Source of the DNA: Alloprevotella sp.
GTDB lineage: Bacteria > Bacteroidota > Bacteroidia > Bacteroidales > Muribaculaceae
Length of the DNA stretch: 39,841 nucleotides
NCBI GenBank assembly: GCA_023663135.1
Contig: JAMPIE010000011.1
Coordinates: forward strand, 43,586-83,426
Direction: 5' to 3'
A model generated the notes under the pieces. It searched no databases and had not been told where the DNA came from. It saw nothing but the letters and a program-made list of their open reading frames with translations. How positions within the stretch are numbered: the first letter of the stretch is position 1; each line of letters begins with the position of its first letter. This document shows, piece after piece, positions 18,637-27,835 of this stretch. Both the position numbers and the translations under genes were made by a program.

Positions 18637-20397
18637 TTACTCTTCGGCGGGGAGCACTACGTCAATCGAAAGCTCCTCGAGCTGGGCTTTGTCGATCTCC
18701 GAGGGTGCATCGATCATCATGTCGCGTCCCGAATTGTTTTTGGGGAATGCGATGGTGTCGCGGATGGAGTCGAGGCCGGCGAGGATGGCTACGAAGCGGT
18801 CAAAGCCAAAGGCAAGGCCGCCGTGTGGGGGCGCTCCATATTTGAAGGCGTTCATCAGGAAGCCAAATTTATATTGGGCATCCTCCTCAGAGAGGCCAAG
18901 CAGACGGAACATATGGTCTTGCAGTTCGGCATCGTGGATGCGGATGGAGCCGCCGCCGAGTTCATTGCCGTTGACCACCATGTCGTAGGCTGTGGCGCGG
19001 ACGGCACCGGTATCGGTGTCGAGCAGATGGATGTCATCAGGGTTGGGGGAGGTGAAGGGGTGGTGCATGGCATAGAAGCGCTGAGTCTCATCGTCCCACT
19101 CAAAGAGGGGGAAGTCGATGACCCAGAGGCATGAGAACTTCTGGGGGTCGCGCAGACCCAGGCGCGAGCCCATCTCGAGGCGGAGTTCGCAGAGTTGTTT
19201 ACGTGTGGCCATGGTCTTGCCGGCGAGGATGAGCATGAGGTCGCCGGGCTGAGCGCCGGCGCGGGAGCCCCACGCCTTGATCTGCTCTTCGGAGAAGAAC
19301 TTCCCGACGGAGCTCTTCACCGAGCCATCGGCTTCAAACTTGACCCACATCATCCCCTTGGCGCCCACTTGTGGACGCTTGACAAAGTCGGTGAGCTCGT
19401 CGAGCTGCTTGCGGGTATATCCGGCGCAGCCGGGGGCCACGATGGCGCCCACATACTCGGCATCGTCCATGACGGAGAAGCCCGAGCCTTCGGTGAGGTC
19501 CTTGAGCTCTACAAACTGCATGCCGAAGCGGGTGTCGGGCTTGTCTGAGCCGTAGAGGCGCATGGCATCGGCCCAGGTCATGCGAGGGAAGGGGGTGGGG
19601 AAGTCAATATCCTTGACATACTTGAAGATATGTTTCACGAGACCCTCAAACATGTTGAGCACATCTTCTTGTTCCACAAACGACATCTCGCAGTCAATCT
19701 GAGTAAACTCGGGCTGGCGGTCGGCGCGGAGGTCTTCGTCGCGGAAACATTTCACGATCTGGAAGTAGCGATCAAATCCGCTGACCATCAGGAGCTGCTT
19801 GAAGGTCTGGGGGCTCTGAGGCAGGGCATAGAATTGTCCCGGGTTCATGCGCGAGGGGACGACGAAGTCGCGTGCACCCTCGGGGGTTGACTTGATGAGC
19901 ACCGGGGTCTCCACCTCGAGGAATCCATGGTCGGAGAGGTAGCGGCGCATCTCAAAGGCCATGCGATGGCGCAGCTCCAGGTTGCGGCGGACGGCGCCGC
20001 GGCGCAGGTCGAGGTAGCGATAGCGCATGCGCAGGTCGTCGCCGCCGTCGGTGTCGTCTTCGATGGTGAAGGGGGGCACTTCTGAGCGGTTGAGCACGTT
20101 GATTTGTGATGCGATGATCTCAATCTCGCCGGTGGGGTTGTGGAAGTTCTTTGACTCGCGCTCGGCCACAGTGCCCTTGACCTGGACGACAAATTCGCGA
20201 CCAAGATGAGCGGCGGCCTCCTGCAGGGCTGCGTCGCGCTCCACATTAGTGACTATCTGAGTGATGCCGTAGCGGTCGCGGAGGTCGACAAAGGTCATGC
20301 CGCCCATCTTGCGGACACGCTGTACCCAGCCGGCGAGAGTCACCTCGCGGCCGGCGTCGGCGAGCCTCAGCTCGCCGCATGTGTGAGTCCTGTACAT
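18637..20397 (-). CDS. aspS: Aspartyl-tRNA synthetase
   Basis: A class II aminoacyl-tRNA synthetase charging tRNA-Asp (586 residues, normal bacterial length). An OB-fold anticodon-binding domain occupies about residues 1-110. Class II motif 1 follows near RYRYLDLRR. Motif 2 is [18 protein letters not shown], the bacterial GAD insertion domain lies in the middle (about 280-420), and motif 3 is GLAFGFDRF. Whether it charges only tRNA-Asp or also tRNA-Asn depends on whether AsnRS is present elsewhere. ATG at 20397. It leads a leftward operon with nif3 and the zinc-ribbon gene and has a good promoter upstream. Confidence 0.98.
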   Translation of the reverse strand: MYRTHTCGELRLADAGREVTLAGWVQRVRKMGGMTFVDLRDRYGITQIVTNVERDAALQEAAAHLGREFVVQVKGTVAERESKNFHNPTGEIEIIASQINVLNRSEVPPFTIEDDTDGGDDLRMRYRYLDLRRGAVRRNLELRHRMAFEMRRYLSDHGFLEVETPVLIKSTPEGARDFVVPSRMNPGQFYALPQSPQTFKQLLMVSGFDRYFQIVKCFRDEDLRADRQPEFTQIDCEMSFVEQEDVLNMFEGLVKHIFKYVKDIDFPTPFPRMTWADAMRLYGSDKPDTRFGMQFVELKDLTEGSGFSVMDDAEYVGAIVAPGCAGYTRKQLDELTDFVKRPQVGAKGMMWVKFEADGSVKSSVGKFFSEEQIKAWGSRAGAQPGDLMLILAGKTMATRKQLCELRLEMGSRLGLRDPQKFSCLWVIDFPLFEWDDETQRFYAMHHPFTSPNPDDIHLLDTDTGAVRATAYDMVVNGNELGGGSIRIHDAELQDHMFRLLGLSEEDAQYKFGFLMNAFKYGAPPHGGLAFGFDRFVAILAGLDSIRDTIAFPKNNSGRDMMIDAPSEIDKAQLEELSIDVVLPAEE

Positions 20398-20473
20398 ATA
20401 TGATATTGACTGATTTTTATCAAGTTGTGGTCAATGGCGCTTTGGCCGGGCGCGTGGCGCGGCAAAGGCGCGG

Positions 20474-20505
20474 CAAATTTACTTAAAATCTCTCGTCTGC
20501 CCAAA
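20474..20505 (-). promoter_or_regulatory. Bacteroidetes-type promoter for aspS-nif3-zinc ribbon
   Basis: Read on the minus strand, TTTG (20502-20505), a 20-bp spacer and TAAATTTG (20474-20481) match the two-box Bacteroidetes housekeeping promoter. The leader to the aspS ATG is about 70 bases. Confidence 0.75.
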
Positions 20506-20559
20506 TCTAAAAATAGTATAATGTGTGGGGGAATAAGTCAGCCGCTCAATAATTTTTTG

Positions 20560-20567
20560 TAATTTTG
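20560..20567 (+). promoter_or_regulatory. Bacteroidetes-type promoter (-7 box) for the parvulin-OstA operon
   Basis: TAATTTTG matches TAnnTTTG, about 60 bases before the start codon at 20635. It is divergent from the aspS promoter. Confidence 0.55.
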
Positions 20568-20634
20568 GCGGCGATTATGTCTGGCGCGGGGCCATCGCTC
20601 TGCCCGGGATCTACTAATTCATCCTTTTCAAGCA

Positions 20635-22017
20635 ATGAACATCAAAAATATCATAGCGGGCGCTGCACTCGCCCTCACGGCTCTGGTGGCTCCGGCGCAA
20701 AACAATGTGGCCGAGGAGGTGGCATGGGTCATCGGCGACACCCCCATATGGAAGAGCGAAATTGAGGAGCAATTCCAGAATATGAGGTATGAAAACCAAG
20801 AGATTGTCGGCGATCCCTATTGCTTCATCCCTGAGCAGATGGCCATCCAGAAGCTCTTTATCCACCAAGCTGAGCTCGACACCATCGAGGCCAATGAGAG
20901 TCAGGTGGTCAGCCGCGCCGATAGCCAGATCAACTTCCTCATCTCTCAGCTCGGCTCGCGCGAAAAGGTGGAGCAGTACTTCCATAAGAGCATGCCTGAG
21001 CTGCGCCAGCATTACATGGACATGATTCGCAACGAGAGCCGGGTGATGCAGGTACAGCAAGCCCTCACCAAGGATGTGAAGAGCACTCCAAGCGACATCC
21101 GCCGCTATTTTTCCAATCTGCCGGCCGACTCTATCCCCTATGTCCCCCAGCAGGTGGAGGTGCAGATCATCACGATGAACCCCGTGATTCCTCGCGAAGA
21201 GATTGAGGATGTCAAGGCTCGCTTGAGAAAATATTCTGAGGCGGTCAATAACGGCGAGTCGGAGTTTTCGGCTCTCGCCATCCTCTATAGCGAGGATGGG
21301 TCGTCAATGCGTGGCGGCGAGCTCGGCTTCATGAGCCGTGCTTCGCTCGACCCTGATTTTGCTGCTGTGGCCTTTAACTTAAACGACCCCAAGAAGGTGA
21401 GCCGCATCGTTGAGAGCCAGTTTGGCTACCATATCATCCAGCTCATTGAGAAGCGAGGCGACCGCATCAATTGCCGCCATATCCTCCTGCGCCCGCGTGT
21501 CCCGGTGTCGGAGCTCACTATTGCCACTGAGCGCATGGACTCCCTGCGCAATCTCATCATGGAGGGCAAGGCCACCTTTGACGAGGCTGCCATGGTGGTC
21601 TCGCAAGACAAGGACACCAGGGCCAACAAGGGCTTGATGGTCAATCCCGCCACTCGCACCACGCGTTTTGAGATGAGCCAACTCCCCCAGGAGGTGGCCA
21701 AGCAAGTGGCCAACCTCGAGGAGGGGGAACTCTCGAAGGCATTCCTAATGACCGACGAGACCACCGGCAAGGAGATTGTGGCCATGGTGAGACTCGCGCG
21801 CCGCATCGAAGGCCACAAGGCCGACCTTCGCAACGACTATCTACAGATAAAAGAGATGTATGAGGCCGCCGAGCGAAACCGCATCATCAGCGAGTGGATT
21901 GAGAAGAAGATACGCGAGACTTATGTGCGCATCGAGGAAGGCTATCGCAACTGCGACTTCCGCTACAAGGCCTGGATTCGTGAGCGCGAGGGCGATGAGC
22001 AGACTTCGGCCAACTGA
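20635..22017 (+). CDS. Periplasmic peptidyl-prolyl isomerase (SurA/parvulin type)
   Basis: A 460-residue exported foldase. A signal peptide covers about residues 1-21 (MNIKNIIAGAALALTALVAPA). A SurA-like helical chaperone region follows (about 25-165), then two parvulin domains. The first (about 175-285) has the clear FSALAILYSEDGSSMRGGELGFM and FGYHIIQL signatures. The second (about 290-390, beginning CRHILLRP) is more divergent. A C-terminal helix carries many charged residues. The role is assisting outer-membrane protein folding in the periplasm. ATG at 20635. It lies 13 bp before the OstA-like gene, an arrangement familiar in Bacteroidetes. Confidence 0.93.
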   Translation: MNIKNIIAGAALALTALVAPAQNNVAEEVAWVIGDTPIWKSEIEEQFQNMRYENQEIVGDPYCFIPEQMAIQKLFIHQAELDTIEANESQVVSRADSQINFLISQLGSREKVEQYFHKSMPELRQHYMDMIRNESRVMQVQQALTKDVKSTPSDIRRYFSNLPADSIPYVPQQVEVQIITMNPVIPREEIEDVKARLRKYSEAVNNGESEFSALAILYSEDGSSMRGGELGFMSRASLDPDFAAVAFNLNDPKKVSRIVESQFGYHIIQLIEKRGDRINCRHILLRPRVPVSELTIATERMDSLRNLIMEGKATFDEAAMVVSQDKDTRANKGLMVNPATRTTRFEMSQLPQEVAKQVANLEEGELSKAFLMTDETTGKEIVAMVRLARRIEGHKADLRNDYLQIKEMYEAAERNRIISEWIEKKIRETYVRIEEGYRNCDFRYKAWIREREGDEQTSAN

Positions 22018-22030
22018 TTTACTCCCCGAA

Positions 22031-23950
22031 ATGATGAGCGTCAAGTCCCGCGAGCTATTGGTCGTCGCCGCCCTGATGGTTACCGCCGCCACGTCGCTCC
22101 TCGCCTCTGGCCCGGCTCCGGAGCGCAGGCGTCACCCCGATTTTGCCACCGGCACCCGACGCCCCAATCGCCCCACAATAGCCCCCACCATCCCTTTGGT
22201 TGACCGCGCGCAGAGCGACAAGGTGTTTCTTGAGCATGCCGACACTCTACGCTACCGTCAGATCCATGGCTACGACCCCATGTCGGGGCGCCCGCTTGAC
22301 CAATATCAGGTGCTCGTCGGCGACGTGAAGTTTCGCAAGGGCGGAATGGTGATGACCTGCGACAGTGCCTATTTTTATGAGGGCACCAACTCCTTCGACG
22401 CATTTTCGAGAGTGAAGATGGAGCAGGGCGACACTCTCTTTGTCTATTGCGATGAGCTTAACTACGACGGCGAGCAGGAGCAAGCCGTGGCCGTGGCCTA
22501 CAATGGCCGCAAGGTGAGGCTCATCAACCGCGACGTGACCCTCACCACAGAGATTCTAAACTACGACATGAACCAGGAGGTGGGCTACTATACCATCGGA
22601 GGCGTTTTGAGCGATAAGCAAAACACTCTCATCTCCCGCGAGGGTGAATATTTCCCCTCGACGAAGCAGAGCTATTTCTACCGTGGGGTGGTGCTTGCCC
22701 CGGTCAATCCCTCCGATCCCTCGCGCCTCTATACCGACACCCTTGAGTATAATACCGCTACCCATATTGCTGAGATTGTTGACAAGACTCTAATCGTGGG
22801 CAAGGATGGCGACATCTCCACCACCTCGGGCAATTATAACACCGAGACCGGGGTGGCCAACCTATATAGGCGTTCTACCGTGAAGATGCGTCGTGGCAAC
22901 ACCCTCACCGGCGACACCATCGACTATTCGCGCGACACCGGCATTGGCATCGCTATGGGCAATGTGGTGATGACCGACTCGGCACGCCGGTCGTCGGTCG
23001 AAGGAATGTATGCCTTCTATGACGAGAATATCGACAGCGCCTTTGTCACCGGCATGGCCGTGGCTAAGGAATATAGCAAGGGCGACACTCTCTATCTTCA
23101 TGGCGACACCATCAATGCCTACACTGACCCTGTCGACTCGGCGAGGGTGACCAACGCATTCCATCGGGTGCGCTTTTATCGCTCCGACATGCAGGGGATA
23201 TGCGACTCTCTGTCGTTTATCGACCTCGACTCCACCATTTATATGTATCGCGCTCCGGTGGTGTGGAATGCCGACCGCCAGATTTTTGGCGAGGCCATTG
23301 AGCTGAGGCTCAACGACTCCACCGTGGAGCGTGCCTACCTCCCCGAGGCCGGATTTATAGCCGAGCATATTGCTGAAGATTGCTACAACCAGCTCTCGGG
23401 CAAGGACATCAAGGCCTGGTTTGCCAACTCGGAGTTGAGCCGGCTCACGGTCGACGGCAATCTTCAGATGATAATGTTCCCGATGGAAAACGACTCCACC
23501 TATAATAAATATGCATTCATCGAGAGCACGAGCATGGATGCCCGGTTTAAGGACAACACTCTCTCGGAGGGATTGATATGGCCCGAAAACACGGGTCATG
23601 TCACTCCGCTCTATCTTGCTCGTCCGGGGTCTTATTTCCTGGAGAAGTTTGCTTGGTATGAGCCTCTTCGCCCCCAAGCGCCTGGCGACATATTCATTAT
23701 CCCTGAGCAGATGATTGCCATGATAGCTCAAGCCCCGCCGGTGAAGCCGCGCAAGAGGGAACCCCGACGCGCGGTCGTGGAGGTCGCCGAAGAGGAGGCT
23801 CTTGACGATGCAGAAGAAAGCATGGATGAGGGTGTAGAGTCGCTCAAACCTGAGGTCGTCGCTACGCCCGTTGAGGAGGCCAAGGCTTCTGAGGAGATAG
23901 AGGCAACCAAACTCACTGACGAGGCGGATGATGAGGCTCCATCTCTTTAA
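22031..23950 (+). CDS. OstA/LptA-like lipopolysaccharide transport protein
   Basis: A 639-residue exported protein starting at ATG 22031; the codon at 22034 is also ATG. The open frame continues upstream inside the parvulin gene, but those residues are rejected because the ATG pair gives a signal peptide (ELLVVAALMVTAATSLLASG) just after the parvulin stop. Repeated beta-strand units with alternating short Asp/Gly/Thr motifs, such as LVGDVKFRKGGMVMTCDSAY and GDTLYLHGDTINAY, match the OstA/LptA beta-jellyroll. The LPS-bridge role in lipid A/LPS delivery is from the family. The last 70 or so residues are an unusual acidic, Ala/Val/Glu-rich low-complexity tail. The stop overlaps the next gene by 23 bp. 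Confidence 0.88.
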   Translation: MMSVKSRELLVVAALMVTAATSLLASGPAPERRRHPDFATGTRRPNRPTIAPTIPLVDRAQSDKVFLEHADTLRYRQIHGYDPMSGRPLDQYQVLVGDVKFRKGGMVMTCDSAYFYEGTNSFDAFSRVKMEQGDTLFVYCDELNYDGEQEQAVAVAYNGRKVRLINRDVTLTTEILNYDMNQEVGYYTIGGVLSDKQNTLISREGEYFPSTKQSYFYRGVVLAPVNPSDPSRLYTDTLEYNTATHIAEIVDKTLIVGKDGDISTTSGNYNTETGVANLYRRSTVKMRRGNTLTGDTIDYSRDTGIGIAMGNVVMTDSARRSSVEGMYAFYDENIDSAFVTGMAVAKEYSKGDTLYLHGDTINAYTDPVDSARVTNAFHRVRFYRSDMQGICDSLSFIDLDSTIYMYRAPVVWNADRQIFGEAIELRLNDSTVERAYLPEAGFIAEHIAEDCYNQLSGKDIKAWFANSELSRLTVDGNLQMIMFPMENDSTYNKYAFIESTSMDARFKDNTLSEGLIWPENTGHVTPLYLARPGSYFLEKFAWYEPLRPQAPGDIFIIPEQMIAMIAQAPPVKPRKREPRRAVVEVAEEEALDDAEESMDEGVESLKPEVVATPVEEAKASEEIEATKLTDEADDEAPSL

Positions 23951-24956
23951 TCCCTGGAACGACCTGGCACTTGCCGCCAATATCGACAATTACACTCCCC
24001 CCAAGGCTGCTGTCCGGCTCGCCCGAGCCGGGGCTCTGATGCCTATGTGGCTTGCCCGGAGCAATGATGCTGTGCTTGTCCCCGATGAGGTTTTTCTTGC
24101 TGAGGCTGAGAAACTCAGGGAGCTATATGGGCTTGAGGGAAGAGCTGTCACGGCTGCCCCCGGTGGGGTGACGGGCTGTGTCCCTTGGGGCTGGAGCCGA
24201 GCCGCTCGACGTCGGCTGATGGGGGCGGGTGTCGCGTATGAGGCTTTGCCCGATGATGGCTGGCTTGACCGCCACCGCGCTCTAAGCTCGCGCGAGGTCA
24301 CGGTGGAGTTGGCGTGTTGCCTTGGGTTGGAGCCGCCTTGCGTTGCCCACTCGGCCAAGGAGGCTTTGGCTGCTGTAGCCGCCAATGAGGCCAAGGGACT
24401 CGATAGTTTCATGAAGATGCCATGGTCGTGTAGCGGCAGGGGTGTGTTTGCCACCACGCGCATGAGACGCGATGAGGTGGAGCGACGAGCTGCCGACATA
24501 GTGAGGGTACAGGGATGTGTGATTATAGAGCCCGACCATGGGCGCAGAGCCGACTTTGCCGCGCTCTACCGTCTGGAAGGTGGCCGGGCCAAGTTTCACT
24601 CTCTCTCGCTCTTTGACACTGACAGCCGCGGGGCCTATCGCGGCAACTTTATCCTCTCCGACGGCGGGATCATCTCTCGTCTCGGTGTCGACCCCTTGCC
24701 ATGGGCTGAGCGCGTAGGGCAGGCGATACAGGCCGTTGTGGCTCCATATTATACCGGTTGGGCGGGAGTGGATATGGTTGTGACCCACTCAAATGAAATC
24801 TATCCGTTGATAGAGCTTAACCTGCGAGCCACGATGGGGGTGGTGGCTGCGGCCATGCGCCGATGCATTACCTCCCCTTCGGTGTTGTCGCTCACCCCCT
24901 CCGGCGTCATGGTGAGACCGGAGGAAGAGGACTTCACAGGGCGATTGCTGCTATGA
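23928..24956 (+). CDS. Uncharacterised ATP-grasp-like protein
   Basis: A 342-residue cytoplasmic protein. The N-terminus (LFNPWNDLALAANIDNYTPPKAA) looks conserved, but I do not know a named family. The second half reads like an ATP-grasp fold: a nucleotide-binding Lys and glycine loop (K163 in MKMPWSCSGRG), an adenine-side VIIEP (Glu 201), a middle region rich in beta strands, and a metal-binding ELNLR (Glu 296, Asn 298, Arg 300) followed by TMG. ATP-grasp enzymes usually join a carboxylate to an amine or thiol through an acyl-phosphate. The substrate here is unknown. The gene overlaps the OstA-like gene, so it is co-translated with it; this suggests an envelope-related job, by inference only. 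Confidence 0.72.
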   Translation: MMRLHLFNPWNDLALAANIDNYTPPKAAVRLARAGALMPMWLARSNDAVLVPDEVFLAEAEKLRELYGLEGRAVTAAPGGVTGCVPWGWSRAARRRLMGAGVAYEALPDDGWLDRHRALSSREVTVELACCLGLEPPCVAHSAKEALAAVAANEAKGLDSFMKMPWSCSGRGVFATTRMRRDEVERRAADIVRVQGCVIIEPDHGRRADFAALYRLEGGRAKFHSLSLFDTDSRGAYRGNFILSDGGIISRLGVDPLPWAERVGQAIQAVVAPYYTGWAGVDMVVTHSNEIYPLIELNLRATMGVVAAAMRRCITSPSVLSLTPSGVMVRPEEEDFTGRLLL

Positions 24957-25662
24957 TGAATATGGTGGCGAAGCCCACGGCGGGGGCTATGTCGCTCACC
25001 GACATTGTGAGGCCGGCCACGGGGGCTATGCGCAGTGCCGAGGGTGTGATGGGCAGATGGCGAGGATGTGACTGAAGCACTTCGCCGTTGGCCGGGTGGG
25101 GCAGTGGCATCCCTATGATGAGACGGGTTGCCATGGCGGCGAGTGTGCCGCAGGCGGCGCCTACGAGTGCCCCGGCGAGGAGGTCGCCCGGATAATGAAC
25201 GCCAAGATAGAGGCGGCTGTAACTGTTGACCACTGCCCATCCTATCATGAAGAAGATGAGGCGGCGGCGCGGGACGAGGAGACTCATGAAGGCCACCAGG
25301 GCAAAGGAGTTGGCGGCATGGCATGATGGGAAGCCGTAGGAGCCGCCGCGATAGCCGTTGACCACCGTGACAAAGGCTGAGAGGGGGTTGTCGGGGTTGC
25401 TTGGCCTCAGTCGCGCCACGATGGGACGGATAAGGGTGGCGCAGGTCTGGTCGGCCATGGCTATGGCCACTCCCACGCCTATCAGCACCACTATGGCCTT
25501 CCGGGGCTTGAAGTATCGCGCCACGATAAATGCCAAGGCCACATACATCGGTACCCAGATAAATCGGCCTGTGAACATCATCATAAACTGGTCGGCCCAG
25601 TCGCTGTGGCAGCTGTTGGCGAGCAGGAGAAGTTGGGAGTCTATGAATTCAAATATTGTCAT
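24934..25662 (-). CDS. PAP2-family membrane phosphatase
   Basis: A 242-residue integral membrane phosphatase with about six helices. The three-part acid phosphatase signature is present: R79-x6-RP (Arg where Lys is usual), PSCH (112-115, where most members have PSGH), and SR-x5-H-x3-D (Ser 149, Arg 150, His 156, Asp 160). Family members remove phosphate from lipid phosphates such as undecaprenyl pyrophosphate, phosphatidylglycerol phosphate or lipid A. ATG at 25662 overlaps the stop of the LTA-synthase-like gene by 4 bp, showing translational coupling. Its 3' end overlaps the convergent ATP-grasp gene by 23 bp. The actual lipid substrate is unknown. Confidence 0.88.
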   Translation of the reverse strand: MTIFEFIDSQLLLLANSCHSDWADQFMMMFTGRFIWVPMYVALAFIVARYFKPRKAIVVLIGVGVAIAMADQTCATLIRPIVARLRPSNPDNPLSAFVTVVNGYRGGSYGFPSCHAANSFALVAFMSLLVPRRRLIFFMIGWAVVNSYSRLYLGVHYPGDLLAGALVGAACGTLAAMATRLIIGMPLPHPANGEVLQSHPRHLPITPSALRIAPVAGLTMSVSDIAPAVGFATIFIIAAIAL

Positions 25663-27518
25663 TGCTTTTTGAGGTGAGGAGATTTTGAGGAGAGTGAGGA
25701 GAGATAGGAGTAGAGTATCTGGAGGTAGGCCTCCAGGCGGAGGGTGGCCGTGTCGGTGGAGGCGTTGGTGGCCTCGGCGGCGAGCGAGAGGCGCGTTTGC
25801 TTGCCTGAGGGGAGGATGGCGGCGGCAAAGTCGGGCTCGGAGAAGAGGGCGAGGGTCGGGGCGGGGGTGGCGAGTATGTCTCGGCTGAAGGGAAAGTCGC
25901 CGGCATCAAGCCTGAGGGCGGCCATGATGGTGGCGGCCAGGTCGCTCTGGGCTGCGGGGGTGTCTACCCTCCCTTTGAGGGCTAAGGCGCCTCCGGTCAT
26001 CACTAAGGGGATCTTATGGCGGGCCTCTTCGTCGAGGTTGCGAGGATAGCACCCATAATGGTCGGGGATTATCACCACGAGGGTGGAGTCCCATCGGGGG
26101 GTGGTGGTCAGGTGGTCGATAAACCGGCCGAGGCAGCTGTCGGCATAGGCAAAGGCGTTGGCTGCCGGGTCGGCATGGCGCGCGAAGGTGCCCACGTCAA
26201 AGGGCTCATGGCTGCTCGAGGTCTGCACCACCGTCAATCGTGGGGTGCCATTGCTGCCACGGGTCTCGAGGTCGGCGGTGAGACGGTCAAATAGGGGGCC
26301 GTCGGGCGCGCCCCATTTGGAGACGCGATCTTTCAGGGGAAAGTCGGTGTCGCTCACTATGGTATCAATGCCGGCCGAGAGTAGGTAGGCTCGTTGGTTG
26401 GTAAAGTTGATGTCTCCACCGTAATAATAGGCGGTGGAGTAGCCGGCGCGGCGCAGGGCTGCCGGGAGGCCGGGTAGACGCTCGGCTATGGCAGTGTGTT
26501 TCATCACCGGCTGAGATGGGGGAGCCGGGAGGCCGGAGAGGATGGCGGGGATGGCGCGGTCGGTGCGGAAGCTCGAGGCGTAGATGTGGCTGAAGAGTAG
26601 GCCCGAGCGGGCAATGCTGTCGAGTCGCGGGGCTATCTTCTCGCCGCCGAGGCAGGGGAGTAGGTGGCTCGAGAAACTCTCAAGGATGATGAGGATTATG
26701 TCGGGGCGCGAGGTGGTGAGGAGCGAGTCGGCGGCGGTGGAGGCATAGCTCTTTGGGGCGAGAGCCGGGGAGGCGAGTAGAGCGGCTTCGTCGGGGCCCA
26801 TAAACCTCATGTCGGAGTCGAAGCCCGAGGAGTGGGATAGGGAGTAGAGGAGGGAGAAGAGGGGGTTGACGGCGGCATGGTTGAGCCGCTGATCGGTTGA
26901 GAAATATGCGCTTGAGAGGTTCATGGTGGCCACGGTGAGTCCGCCCCTTATGGGGATGAAGAGAGCGGCGGTGAGGAGGGCCATGACGGCCGATGCCAGT
27001 CCCCGGCGGCGCATCCGCGAGGGGTCGGAGAGCGGCGTGGCCTTGATGATGAGGCTGAAGATAAGCCACGTTAAGGCCGAGGCTGCGAGCCAGACGGCAA
27101 GGGCGGCGGCAATCTGCCATGCCGGAGCGGAGGCCAGGGCCAGGGAAGGGGAGGAGGTGAAGTAGAAGAGGGGGGTGGTGTCGAGCTTCATGCCCCAGTA
27201 GGAGTAGAGCACGGTGTCGGCCACAAAGGCGGCGGCAATGAGCGGGGCCGCAACGGCATAGTAGATCCTCATTGCGCGGTCAATCACCCCCGGGAGCATC
27301 CACACTGAGAGAATCGTCAGCAGGGAGGGGAGGACGGTGAGGTACCCGGCCATGGAATTGTCCATCCCTCGGCCGGCGGCTATGGCATGCCATATGTCGG
27401 TGGCGGAGAAGTGGGTGTAGACCTGCGGCAGACACAGCACAAAGGCGAGCCGGCCGACGGCCATGAGGGCCATGGCGCCGACAAAAAGGAGGGCGAGGCG
27501 GCAGATGCGTGACTTCAT
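25659..27518 (-). CDS. LTA synthase/sulfatase-family membrane enzyme
   Basis: A 619-residue inner-membrane protein. Five hydrophobic segments fill about residues 1-200, followed by a periplasmic alkaline-phosphatase-fold domain. In that domain ILIILESFSSH holds the first metal ligand (Glu), FRTDRA carries the predicted nucleophile Thr 319, and later DTIVSDTDF, SSHEPF and VVIIPDHYG hold the other metal-binding residues. This is the architecture of LTA synthase, phosphoglycerol transferases and phosphoethanolamine transferases. Bacteroidales have no lipoteichoic acid, so the likely reaction is transfer of a phospho-head group to a lipid or glycan, or sulfatase activity. It is translationally coupled to the PAP2 phosphatase gene. 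Confidence 0.88.
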   Translation of the reverse strand: MKSRICRLALLFVGAMALMAVGRLAFVLCLPQVYTHFSATDIWHAIAAGRGMDNSMAGYLTVLPSLLTILSVWMLPGVIDRAMRIYYAVAAPLIAAAFVADTVLYSYWGMKLDTTPLFYFTSSPSLALASAPAWQIAAALAVWLAASALTWLIFSLIIKATPLSDPSRMRRRGLASAVMALLTAALFIPIRGGLTVATMNLSSAYFSTDQRLNHAAVNPLFSLLYSLSHSSGFDSDMRFMGPDEAALLASPALAPKSYASTAADSLLTTSRPDIILIILESFSSHLLPCLGGEKIAPRLDSIARSGLLFSHIYASSFRTDRAIPAILSGLPAPPSQPVMKHTAIAERLPGLPAALRRAGYSTAYYYGGDINFTNQRAYLLSAGIDTIVSDTDFPLKDRVSKWGAPDGPLFDRLTADLETRGSNGTPRLTVVQTSSSHEPFDVGTFARHADPAANAFAYADSCLGRFIDHLTTTPRWDSTLVVIIPDHYGCYPRNLDEEARHKIPLVMTGGALALKGRVDTPAAQSDLAATIMAALRLDAGDFPFSRDILATPAPTLALFSEPDFAAAILPSGKQTRLSLAAEATNASTDTATLRLEAYLQILYSYLSSLSSKSPHLKKQ

Positions 27519-27557
27519 CGAAATGTGTGTTGACCGGGTGATTGGCCTATTTCACCA

Positions 27558-27565
27558 CAAAGATA
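27558..27565 (-). promoter_or_regulatory. Bacteroidetes-type promoter (-7 box) for the LTA-synthase-like gene
   Basis: The minus strand reads TATCTTTG, matching TAnnTTTG, about 33 bases before the expected transcript's start codon at 27518. Confidence 0.6.
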
Positions 27566-27835
27566 GTCAAAATCGGATAATTCTCTGCTTTTTCATGTGT
27601 TAAAAATAGATATGCGCCCCTTCGCGTCATGAAAACGCGCTCCAATCTGGCATACAAAATGATGCAGCAGAGGCGGAGGAAATTGCGCCAAATGTACTTT
27701 TACAGGAAAAAACATTTTGTAATGCGTTGAGCATTAGTGCGATACCTTCCACTGTTTTGAGGGGAGGATTCTGGGTTTGTGAGTTAGGGGAGTTTTGGCT
27801 ACTTATACGGCTATTATTATCACACATTTCTTGTT
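27566..27835. other. Intergenic region without a supported gene
   Basis: A/T-richer than its surroundings. Apart from the leftward promoter at its left end I see nothing coding. A 66-residue minus-strand frame (27627-27827) lacks a signal, domain or promoter and is not called. Confidence 0.45.

Noticed and set aside
21860..22030. Longer start for the OstA-like protein
   Set aside because: It would overlap the parvulin gene by 158 bp and bury the signal peptide behind 57 Arg/Ala-rich residues.
22862..23989. 375-residue leftward frame across the OstA-like gene
   Set aside because: Antisense to a protein with a clear family pattern; no promoter or signal of its own.
27627..27827. 66-residue leftward frame
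   Set aside because: No promoter, start context or domain; composition like non-coding sequence.
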